A stretch of DNA of 20,196 nucleotides from Bacteroidales bacterium (lineage in GTDB: Bacteria > Bacteroidota > Bacteroidia > Bacteroidales > JAOZVK01): positions 1 through 20,196 of the forward strand of contig JAOZVK010000040.1 of the NCBI GenBank assembly GCA_029938185.1, written 5' to 3'. Below the pieces are notes generated by a model. The model was not told the DNA's origin. It saw only the letters and a list, made by a program, of their open reading frames with translations, and did not search any database. The position numbers and the translations under genes were made by a program. How positions within the stretch are numbered: position 1 is the stretch's first letter; each line of letters begins with the position of its first letter. Below, in pieces: positions 6,269-13,908 of the stretch.

Positions 6269-9200
6269 TTATTTTACAAAACGTTTACTTACTATATTAT
6301 TTTCACTATTTTTTATTTTAAGTAAATAAATCCCTTTAGGTAAATCTGATATATCAATTGTTTTAGTCATTAGTTCACGTTTTTTCAACTCTCCTTTTGC
6401 TGAATAAATAGATATTTCTGTAACATTTTTCATTCCATTTATTGTTATTGTATTAACAGCAGGAACTGGATAAATTTTAACTTGAATATCATTGTCTAAT
6501 TTATTCTCATCAGTCAGTGAGCTGAGTTTTAAAGTTGTTGCTTTATTATTTATAAGTAAATTTAAAGTAACATCTTGAGTAGTATTTAATGGTATTTCCA
6601 TAAAAGTTGTTCCTTTTTCGGCTGGTGTAGCTGTACAAACTCCTACCAAATATTTATTATCGTTAATATTTGTTGCCGAAAGCATATTTCTGTCTAATAT
6701 AACAGGTTCGCCCAAATCGCTTGAGTTTTCGGTAGCAATATTAAAACCATATAAATCGCCTTTTGAACGGAATACAATTTTATCTCCTTCAATAGAAATA
6801 TCAACATCTGTATCTATGTTTTGTGCACTTTTATTGCTATTCTGAACAGGAAACTTAGTAATGAAATTTGCAGAATATTGCAATATTAGCGAAGCATCAT
6901 AAGCCGAAACACCACCTACACCATCAACATTTGCAAGATTTTCTCTCCATGCTTCCCAAGTTAATTTGTCCGCTGTATGTAAAACAAATCCTACTGAATG
7001 TTGTAATGTTAAAGCTGCATCATAAGCTTGTACATAACCGTTTACATCAACATCGCCATACAAACAATTAACCGAAACTTTTGCCGTTTCTATATTCTCA
7101 ACTTTTGTAGTGTTAAATAAAAAATCTGAAACATTTATATCAGAAGCTTTACAATCTTTTATTTTAAATTTAAGATTCAAAATTTTTCCTTTATCCGAAA
7201 AAGCTTTTGTTGTCATATAACTTACATAACACAAGCCCGCTTCTCTATTGTTTAGTATTACATTACCACCATTTGTAATACAACTGTTAAGATTATAATC
7301 AACATATTCTAATACATTAGAATCATATATTAATTTGAATTGGTAACTTATTGTATTAGCTTTTACATTTTCAGCCAAAACAGGAATAGTTATAATATCG
7401 CCATTAACACCATATGTATCATTGATATAAACAATTTGAGTTTGTGAAACACATTTTTCGAAAGTATAATCAGGATAAAACATTCTAAATATTGGAATTT
7501 GACCTAAAACATAATCTCCTTCGTTTCCAATGCATATTGTTGAAAAAAGATTGTTAGTACCAATATTAACTTGTTCTATTTTGAAATTATGAGCTATACT
7601 CAAACTGTTTAGTTTTGTATTTTCGGCTGTCAAATATAATAATTCAGAGTTTTGAGATAAATCAATTTCAGTTATGTCATTATCCGACATTCTAAGGTCT
7701 ATCAGCTTTGTATTATTTGATAAATCTAATTCTTTTAAATTGTTTAGTTTACAATACAATGTTTCAAGTAATTTATTATTTGATAAATCTAATGAATTTA
7801 ACTGACATCTGTAGGCTAACAATTCTTCAAGTTTGGTATTATTTGTTAAATCTATCGCTTTAAGAGGATTGCTATCACATGATAAACTTTCTAAATCTAA
7901 ATTATTTGTAACATCAAGATTGGTAAAATTGTTGTCGCTACACATTAAATCTTTCAACTGTAAACAATCGTCTAAATTTAAAACACTCATTCCGTTTGAA
8001 CGACATACTAATGTTTCTAAAACCGAGTTTGATGGAAAAGTATACAGCTCTTTAAGTTTGTTTTTACTACAATACAAATATTTTAGTTTTGTAAGTTTGT
8101 TCAAATCTAAATAAGTCAAATTATTTGTTCCACAATAAACAGTTTCGAGTAATGTATTTTTTGATAAATCAATTGTGCTTAAATTACCTGCATTTACATT
8201 TAAGTATTTTAGTTTTGTGTTATTTGAAATATCAAATCCAATTTTTGAAAAATCATTATTTCCACATCTAAGAGTATCTAAGTTGATATTTTTAGAAATA
8301 TCAAAATCTGCAAGTTTATTTCCAACACATGATAAGTATGTTAAGTAGTTTGAGTTTTTAATATCCAAATTTACTATTTCATTATTATCACAATTCAAAT
8401 GTTTTAGTTTTGTATTGTTCGATAAATCTAAATTAGTTAAATCGGCATATATAAGTAAATATTCTAAATCTACGCAAGTAGAAACATCTAAACTGGTAAT
8501 TCCAGTAGTTGAATACGAAGTACTTGTTGCAATAGAAACATGTTTTAGTTTGGTATTACTTGTTAAATCTACAGTTTTGAAATTCCAATATCTACCTTTA
8601 AGAACTTCAAGGTTTGTAAGTTTTTCGATACCTTCAATAGTTTGAATATTGTTTGACCATCGACCAATCAAATTAAGTGTTTTGATATTTTTAGCTTCTT
8701 CACAACTTACTATACCATCGCTATTTGTATCATGTCCATCATTAATCAAATATTGCTCAAAAGTTTTATTTGTAATACAAGTATTAGCTATTTCACCAGT
8801 TTCGTGTTTCACTAATCTTCTATCATTAAGCATAAAAAGATTTCCTTTATTGTCAAATAATAAAGAATATATGCTATGATTTGACATTCCAAGTTCTTTT
8901 GTATCATAATGGTTAAATCTTGTTCCATCGTATTTTGCTAAATACCATGTTCCGCCTTTTCCAATTACCCAGTCTAGCGAACTAACCCATACATTTCCAT
9001 TATCATCAACAGCTATATCTTGAACATAGTCTCCATTGAAATTACTATTATCAAAAAAATTCCATGAAGTACCATTATATTTAATAAACCCCTTTTCTTC
9101 ACCACCGTATCCAAAATATACATCTCCATTTTTGTCAGAAGCAAAAGAAGTAAAATTAGAGTGGCTATTGTTCATAATGGCATTACCAGTGTTTTTATCA

Positions 9201-10864
9201 GTAAAAATTTCAAATTTATCTCCGGAATATTTTGCGAGACTGTGTATTTTCATTGGACCATCAAAACAATCAGCCCAAACATTTCCAAGTTTATCAGTTT
9301 CTATTCTTTCGATATAATCGCCAATTATTTTTGAATTACCACTATTATATACTGTCCAATTTGTACCATCATATTTTGCAATACCATGTCCCCATGAGCC
9401 AATCCAAACATTATCATTATTGTCGATTGTAAGCCCTTTTGGCGAAAATGGTTGTCCAGCTTTTAACTCTATCCACTTTTTACCATCAAATTTTGCAAAA
9501 CCATAATTGTATGTATTTACTTTATATGTAACATATACATTATCTTTACTATCAATACCAAAAGCACTTACGCTACCTGTAAAAGAACAAAAATCTGGTA
9601 AACTTAGAAATGTCCAATTTTTTCCATCATATTTTTGTATTCCTTTAGCTGTTTTGCCCCATATGTTTCCTTTAGAATCTAATTTTAAATTTCCTGTAAA
9701 ATTTATGGTTGCATTATAATCCTCAGAATAAATCAGTTTAGCTTTTTCACCTTCAATTGTATAAACTCCATTTTTTCTTGTAAAATATACATTATTATTC
9801 TTGTCAATGTAAGGAACTCCTGTATTATAACTACTATATTTCGTGAATTTTTTGCTTGAAATATTCAATTTTGTTACACCTAAATTATTAGCAGCATATA
9901 CATTACCAAGTTTATCGGCAGCAAGAGTTGTGTAACCCCATATATATTCTCCAAATGCTTCATCTGAATAATCATACACTTTTTCGGTATCTTTATTTAT
10001 CATACCAAGATGTCCATAACGAGAATGAGAAGCAAACCATACATTACCGTCTTTATCAGTAGCAAGACTTACAACATCGTTATCAGGAATATCCGAATTA
10101 TCTTTGCTATAAACATTCCATGTACTTGTTCCATCAAACTTTGCAACTGCAAATTCACCAGTATTTTTTCTATTATTTGCAACCCATAGTTTGTTATTTC
10201 CGTCAATTGCAATACAATAGCTTATATTATCGGCAGCTAAAGAAGTTTCGGGAAAATTAGTGTTATCTTTGTTATATGCAGTCCATGTTGTTTTTCGGTC
10301 AAATTTGGCAACACCCTTTGTAGGCATTGCAAGCCAAATATTACCGTTTTTGTCAATATCAATATCTGAAATTCTATTGCTTGGTAAACTGGAATTTTCA
10401 GTATTATAAGTTGTAAAATCAGTTCCATCAAATTTCATCAATCCATTTTCGAGAGTCGAAATCCATATATTATCATCTGAATCTACTTTTAGTTCGGTAA
10501 TATTACTTTCATCATAAGTAACTTTTCCTTTAAAATTTGAATTTTCAGACGTATATACAGTCCAATACTTTCCATCATATTTTACAAAATAGTCATTAAA
10601 ACCAAAATAATGATTTCCTTTGCTATCTTTTACCATCGCATTTACATTGTTTGATGGCAATCCTTTGTAAGATTCTTTTACATAAAATTTGTTATTAAAA
10701 TAAGTTTTTTCTCCATTTGTTACATTGTTGCTAATTTCGGACTCATAATAATATTTAGAAAATCCGGCTTTTATAAACTCCCATAATGGAGTCTTTTCCT
10801 GGGCATTTAATGATGTTCCAAATAAAATTGTCAATGCCAAACAAAAGATATAAATTTTTCTCAT
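6269..10864 (-). CDS. T9SS-exported propeller/LRR/cohesin/dockerin protein
   Basis: A 1531-residue protein exported to the cell surface or medium. Residues 1-21 are a signal peptide (MRKIYIFCLALTILFGTSLN, then AQ). About 60-700 is a run of Reg_prop-like blades of the form D..GN.W....G..KFDG..W..Y. An EF-hand-like loop DTNSDGIVSCEEA follows near 708-722, then leucine-rich repeats of 21-23 residues with consensus LDLSNNTKLK.L.C..N (about 727-1110). About 1141-1266 resembles a cohesin domain. 1267-1338 resembles a type I dockerin with two Ca-binding segments (GDVDVNGYVQAYDA and NVDGVGGVSAYDA). 1458-1531 is a T9SS type A sorting domain (VKIYPVPAVNTITI...GIYLLKI..., ending KRFVK). It probably acts in adhesion or binding; no catalytic domain is seen. 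The upstream LytTR regulator likely controls it. Confidence 0.88.
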   Translation of the reverse strand: MRKIYIFCLALTILFGTSLNAQEKTPLWEFIKAGFSKYYYESEISNNVTNGEKTYFNNKFYVKESYKGLPSNNVNAMVKDSKGNHYFGFNDYFVKYDGKYWTVYTSENSNFKGKVTYDESNITELKVDSDDNIWISTLENGLMKFDGTDFTTYNTENSSLPSNRISDIDIDKNGNIWLAMPTKGVAKFDRKTTWTAYNKDNTNFPETSLAADNISYCIAIDGNNKLWVANNRKNTGEFAVAKFDGTSTWNVYSKDNSDIPDNDVVSLATDKDGNVWFASHSRYGHLGMINKDTEKVYDYSDEAFGEYIWGYTTLAADKLGNVYAANNLGVTKLNISSKKFTKYSSYNTGVPYIDKNNNVYFTRKNGVYTIEGEKAKLIYSEDYNATINFTGNLKLDSKGNIWGKTAKGIQKYDGKNWTFLSLPDFCSFTGSVSAFGIDSKDNVYVTYKVNTYNYGFAKFDGKKWIELKAGQPFSPKGLTIDNNDNVWIGSWGHGIAKYDGTNWTVYNSGNSKIIGDYIERIETDKLGNVWADCFDGPMKIHSLAKYSGDKFEIFTDKNTGNAIMNNSHSNFTSFASDKNGDVYFGYGGEEKGFIKYNGTSWNFFDNSNFNGDYVQDIAVDDNGNVWVSSLDWVIGKGGTWYLAKYDGTRFNHYDTKELGMSNHSIYSLLFDNKGNLFMLNDRRLVKHETGEIANTCITNKTFEQYLINDGHDTNSDGIVSCEEAKNIKTLNLIGRWSNNIQTIEGIEKLTNLEVLKGRYWNFKTVDLTSNTKLKHVSIATSTSYSTTGITSLDVSTCVDLEYLLIYADLTNLDLSNNTKLKHLNCDNNEIVNLDIKNSNYLTYLSCVGNKLADFDISKNINLDTLRCGNNDFSKIGFDISNNTKLKYLNVNAGNLSTIDLSKNTLLETVYCGTNNLTYLDLNKLTKLKYLYCSKNKLKELYTFPSNSVLETLVCRSNGMSVLNLDDCLQLKDLMCSDNNFTNLDVTNNLDLESLSCDSNPLKAIDLTNNTKLEELLAYRCQLNSLDLSNNKLLETLYCKLNNLKELDLSNNTKLIDLRMSDNDITEIDLSQNSELLYLTAENTKLNSLSIAHNFKIEQVNIGTNNLFSTICIGNEGDYVLGQIPIFRMFYPDYTFEKCVSQTQIVYINDTYGVNGDIITIPVLAENVKANTISYQFKLIYDSNVLEYVDYNLNSCITNGGNVILNNREAGLCYVSYMTTKAFSDKGKILNLKFKIKDCKASDINVSDFLFNTTKVENIETAKVSVNCLYGDVDVNGYVQAYDAALTLQHSVGFVLHTADKLTWEAWRENLANVDGVGGVSAYDASLILQYSANFITKFPVQNSNKSAQNIDTDVDISIEGDKIVFRSKGDLYGFNIATENSSDLGEPVILDRNMLSATNINDNKYLVGVCTATPAEKGTTFMEIPLNTTQDVTLNLLINNKATTLKLSSLTDENKLDNDIQVKIYPVPAVNTITINGMKNVTEISIYSAKGELKKRELMTKTIDISDLPKGIYLLKIKNSENNIVSKRFVK

Positions 10865-10904
10865 AATCTTTAATGTTTTAATTTAAAAAAAATAGTGTTA
10901 ATAT

Positions 10905-10917
10905 GGCTTATCAAGCC
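10905..10917 (-). promoter_or_regulatory. Leader hairpin of the T9SS protein gene
   Basis: GGCTT-GAT-AAGCC on the minus strand lies about 40 nt before the start codon and is followed after 13 nt by a T8 run. It could be a leader structure or attenuator. No Bacteroidetes promoter pair (TTTG / TAnnTTTG) could be fixed with confidence. Confidence 0.35.
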
Positions 10918-10982
10918 TAAATAAAAATTCACTTAATATTAAATAGATGCATTGAACTCCAAAAATGTTGCAAGTAAAAATC

Positions 10983-11109
10983 AAGTTGTGGTTTATGAAT
11001 ATCAAATTGTGGCGAAATGATGTGGGAATATGGTGTAATAAACTGTTACATAAAACTATATACATTTATGTATTTTATTAAAATGTGGCGAAAAGTTGTT
11101 AAAAAGTGG
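10983..11109. promoter_or_regulatory. Two pairs of 9-bp direct repeats, candidate LytTR operators
   Basis: Pair 1 is AAGTTGTGG (10983-10991) and AAATTGTGG (11004-11012). Pair 2 is AAAATGTGG (11080-11088) and AAAAAGTGG (11101-11109). Both pairs have 12-bp gaps, 21 bp start to start, in the same orientation. LytTR-domain regulators are known to bind two roughly 9-bp direct repeats spaced about two helical turns. The sites lie 119-245 bp upstream of the T9SS protein start and just downstream of a LytTR gene. A longer identity, TGTGGCGAAA, is shared by 11008-11017 and 11084-11093. Confidence 0.6.
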
Positions 11110-11194
11110 TGGAATTATGTAAGGAATTTAGGTTTTATTAAACTTTACTGTTCAATTTTTCTGATGGGGAACCAGAATGTGTAAGCAACAATAA

Positions 11195-12064
11195 TTAAGT
11201 TGAAGACTTTAGTTTTTCAAGAATTTTGTCAATAATATTTTCAGGAAAAGTTTTTGATACAGGAACAGAAATTGAGAGTTTATCTATTGTAAAAAAATAT
11301 TTTTGAGATTCACGCTCAACACTTATTATTTTATTTATATTTATAATGTATGACCTATGGCATCTAACAATAAAATCGTACTCGCTTAATTGTTCTTCTA
11401 CTCGAGACATTGTTATTCGTATTAATCGTTTTTTTACTATATTTTCCTGAAGGAAGAAAATATTTACATAATTATCGTTTGCCTTAAAGCAAATAATATC
11501 AGAACTTAGAAGCGTAATTTGGTCTTTTAGTTTACCCGATTTTATTGTAACAGTATTTTGAATTACTGTTTCTTGTAATATTTCTTTTTTTTGGGATATA
11601 TTGCTTAGTTCTTCAAATTTTAGTTTAAGTAAAATTCTATCAACAGCAACTATTGTAATTACTATTGGTAGCAAACCAACTGAAAAAGTATACAAAACGT
11701 AATGAAATACACTAAAAGGATTAAAATCATAAAAACCAGTTATACTTCCATAAATTCGGTTTAAAAGAGAAATAATTAATAAGTTTATCATTAAATAAAT
11801 AAGGTGATAGCTTGCATTCCAGAATTTAAACAAAAAAAACTGTTTCCATACTAAAGGTATAAAATAGTAGCATAAAAAAAGTACAAAGGAAGTATTAAAA
11901 CCAAAACCGGCAAGAAATAGATTTTTATATTTTATATTAAATTCGTTCAAATCAAATGGTTGGAAGAACCATAGAAAAGAAAAAACAAATATACCTGAAA
12001 ATAAAATAATTGCAAAACGTATGTGTTTTAACTCATTAAAATCTATTTGACTTTTTAAATTCAT
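11195..12064 (-). CDS. Membrane-bound LytTR-family transcriptional regulator
   Basis: A 289-residue regulator with four predicted membrane helices (about 17-35, 49-71, 86-104, 121-141), a short linker helix, and a C-terminal LytTR DNA-binding domain (about 172-285). The diagnostic segments are the block around FKANDNYVNIFF and FIVRCHRSYIININKI. There is no receiver domain and no histidine-kinase domain, so the membrane part probably senses the signal or holds an interaction partner. It differs from the classic LytT/AgrA response regulators and resembles the Bacteroidetes group with 2-4 membrane spans ahead of LytTR. It precedes the T9SS protein gene on the same strand. Its stop codon lies inside a small inverted repeat (AAGTCTTCAACTT), and the TTGCTTACACA motif follows at 11179-11190. 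Confidence 0.9.
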   Translation of the reverse strand: MNLKSQIDFNELKHIRFAIILFSGIFVFSFLWFFQPFDLNEFNIKYKNLFLAGFGFNTSFVLFLCYYFIPLVWKQFFLFKFWNASYHLIYLMINLLIISLLNRIYGSITGFYDFNPFSVFHYVLYTFSVGLLPIVITIVAVDRILLKLKFEELSNISQKKEILQETVIQNTVTIKSGKLKDQITLLSSDIICFKANDNYVNIFFLQENIVKKRLIRITMSRVEEQLSEYDFIVRCHRSYIININKIISVERESQKYFFTIDKLSISVPVSKTFPENIIDKILEKLKSST

Positions 12065-12076
12065 TAATACTATATT

Positions 12077-12120
12077 AAGTAATTAACAATGAATAATGGA
12101 GAAATAACAATTTCGTTTAT
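12077..12120 (+). repeat. Repeat fragment (AGTAATTAACAATGAATAAT...)
   Basis: Preceded by TA, this stretch matches the left part of the insertion-like segment at 20043-20143 (AGTAATTAACAATGAACAAT, then TTAACAATTTTGCTTACGC). It lies just upstream of the LytTR gene start and is probably a decayed copy. Confidence 0.6.
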
Positions 12121-12198
12121 ACCCAGAATCACAATAAGTTACAACTTTACAGAGAGTCTTTTTATACGATGACTGGCTACCAATTTTAAGTTAGCCGC

Positions 12199-12229
12199 TT
12201 TTTAACCGCAAAGTTACACAAAGTTCTGC
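12199..12229 (+). repeat. TTTTTAACCGCAAAGTT repeat, copy 1
   Basis: TTTTTAACCGCAAAGTT followed by ACACAAAGTTCTGC recurs at 16230-16273, where an extra TGACGCAAAGTT is inserted. No coding potential. Confidence 0.65.
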
Positions 12230-12235
12230 TATCCG

Positions 12236-12288
<53 letters not shown>

Positions 12289-12295
12289 TCCCTAT

Positions 12296-13117
12296 CTAAA
12301 TTTTTTCAGTTTTTTTAATTTCTTTTTTTTCTATTATGTTGTTAATCAATGAAAATATTAGATAAAAGAAAATTATTATTGGTATTGCTAATACTTGTAA
12401 TGTAATAATCAATACAACAGATAGGATTAAAAAAGTCAATTTTAATTTATTTTCCAATAAATCATCTTTACTAATTTTTAATGAAAACATTGGAACTCCA
12501 GATATTAGCAAAAATGAAGTTATAAAAATCAATGGTAAAAGAAAATAAACTTTAACAATCAATGTTTCAATAAATATTAATGCTAAAAAAAAGTAAATAT
12601 TTGAACTCAAAGGTAGTAATAGACTGTCTGGATTAAAATCAGATATTATTGGTAATGAGGCAATAAGTAAACCATTTGCAGTAGTTGCTAAACCTAAAAA
12701 TGAATTGGTTTGGCTATCATCTATATTAAATTTTGCTAATCTAATGCCTGAAAATATAACTATTGTCAAAGGTGATAATAATAATAATATTTGACCTGTT
12801 GGTAAATCAAAAGAAAACTCATTTACACGTAGTGCGAATTTCATCATTTGATAAATAATTACAGTAGGAGCAATTCCAAAACTTATCATATCTGCCAATG
12901 AATCTAATTGCTTTCCAATTTTTGTACGAGCATTTAGTATTCTTGCAAAAAAACCATCAAGAAAATCAAGTACTACTGCCAGAAAAATTAAATATGAAGC
13001 AGTTATCAGCCCAGATTTACCTTCAAATGATAATATTACTGCCAATGAACCGGCAAATATGTTTAAACAAGTTATTAAGTTAGGAATGTGACGTGTTATT
13101 TTATTTGACTCTTGCAT
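12296..13117 (-). CDS. pssA: CDP-diacylglycerol-serine O-phosphatidyltransferase
   Basis: A 273-residue integral membrane enzyme of the CDP-alcohol phosphatidyltransferase family. It joins serine to CDP-diacylglycerol to make phosphatidylserine, the precursor of phosphatidylethanolamine. The full metal and substrate motif is visible: D51..D54-G55..A58-R59, then 8 residues, G68...D72...D76 (DFLDGFFARILNARTKIGKQ, then LDSLAD). Several hydrophobic helices follow, including VYFLLPLIFITSFLLIS and the C-terminal VVLIITLQVLAIPIIIFFYL. The N-terminal RHIPNLITCLNIFAGSLA is typical of PssA rather than PgsA. It is somewhat longer than many bacterial PssA proteins because of the extended hydrophobic C-terminus. 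No psd gene is adjacent. It stands alone, 231 bp upstream of the LytTR gene. Confidence 0.93.
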   Translation of the reverse strand: MQESNKITRHIPNLITCLNIFAGSLAVILSFEGKSGLITASYLIFLAVVLDFLDGFFARILNARTKIGKQLDSLADMISFGIAPTVIIYQMMKFALRVNEFSFDLPTGQILLLLSPLTIVIFSGIRLAKFNIDDSQTNSFLGLATTANGLLIASLPIISDFNPDSLLLPLSSNIYFFLALIFIETLIVKVYFLLPLIFITSFLLISGVPMFSLKISKDDLLENKLKLTFLILSVVLIITLQVLAIPIIIFFYLIFSLINNIIEKKEIKKTEKI

Positions 13118-13318
13118 ATTTATAGCGTTATGAAAATATTTACAAAAATATAATATTTATTTACATATTTCATATTATTTATTACAATATGTAACTTAAA
13201 AATTTTATATATTGTATTAAACAATTATTGCGCCAAATTTATAATTAAGGTCATTGGTCTTTTTAATCTTGTTTAGTAAAAATATATAATTAATTGAATT
13301 TCAAGAAATAAATTTGAT

Positions 13319-13352
13319 ATTAAATAGGTGAAATTTTGGATGGGCATTTGCA
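13319..13352 (-). repeat. Partial copy of the ACCTATTTA 3'-end repeat
   Basis: On the minus strand this reads roughly GCAAATGCCCATCCAAAATTTCACCTATTTAATA (in two blocks, GCAAATGCCCATCCAAAA and TTTCACCTATTTAATA). It matches GCACCCATACAAAAGTTTTC-ACCTATTTAGTA at 6161-6192. It lies about 30 bp downstream of the 172-residue protein gene, in the sense direction. Confidence 0.55.
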
Positions 13353-13378
13353 TACACTTAATTAATAATAAAAAAAGT

Positions 13379-13897
13379 TCAACCTGCATTTTTTAATTTA
13401 TCAAGAATTTTTCCACTTTTAATTTCACTCATAAAGTCGTCCCACAAATATGAAGCATCTTTTTCTTTCAATCTTTTCTTAATTTCATCTTTATTTCTGT
13501 TTATAGTTTCGGTGAAAACTCTTAGAAGCTTTAATTTATTGTCTTTTAAATCGTCTAATTCTTTGTTTGAAAATCTTGATGTTAAATCCTTATACAAAGG
13601 TTCAATAATGCATTCACATTTTATTTTATCATCTTTTGATAAATTACCTGAACAATATTTAGTTTTAAGGTCGCTAAGCGAAATATCCATTTTGACAGTT
13701 TCTTTAACCTTTTTCATAATTTTATTATCCTTATTATATGAAATAACTCCCGTAGTATACAAGTATGCAAACAAAGCTGCAACTACAATAAAAAATCCAA
13801 TTATTTTAAATAATTTTTTTACTATAAATTTCAAAATCAAAATAACTGTGATAAAAGCAAGTGATACGATAATTACATTGGTTATATTTATTTCCAT
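13379..13897 (-). CDS. Two-span membrane protein of unknown function
   Basis: A 172-residue protein I do not recognise. Two hydrophobic helices (about 7-26 and 31-49), separated by a few lysines (KKLFK), anchor it in the inner membrane. They are followed by a charged helical domain of about 120 residues. That domain begins with three cysteines in YCSGNLSKDDKIKCEC (C82, C94, C96), a C-x11-C-x-C spacing that could bind a metal or form a disulfide, and then long Lys/Glu-rich helices. The gene starts 11 bp after the kinase stop codon on the same strand, so the two are almost certainly co-transcribed. It may be a membrane partner or target of the kinase; that rests only on adjacency. Confidence 0.8.
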   Translation of the reverse strand: MEINITNVIIVSLAFITVILILKFIVKKLFKIIGFFIVVAALFAYLYTTGVISYNKDNKIMKKVKETVKMDISLSDLKTKYCSGNLSKDDKIKCECIIEPLYKDLTSRFSNKELDDLKDNKLKLLRVFTETINRNKDEIKKRLKEKDASYLWDDFMSEIKSGKILDKLKNAG

Positions 13898-13908
13898 AAT
13901 TGTTTAGT

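Noticed and set aside
6868..9719. Several plus-strand open frames opposite the T9SS protein gene
   Set aside because: They are antisense shadows of repeat-rich coding sequence; the minus-strand frame is continuous and has clear domains.
13512..13907. A 131-codon plus-strand frame opposite the 172-residue membrane protein
   Set aside because: Antisense shadow. The minus-strand frame has a sensible membrane topology and operon spacing with the kinase.
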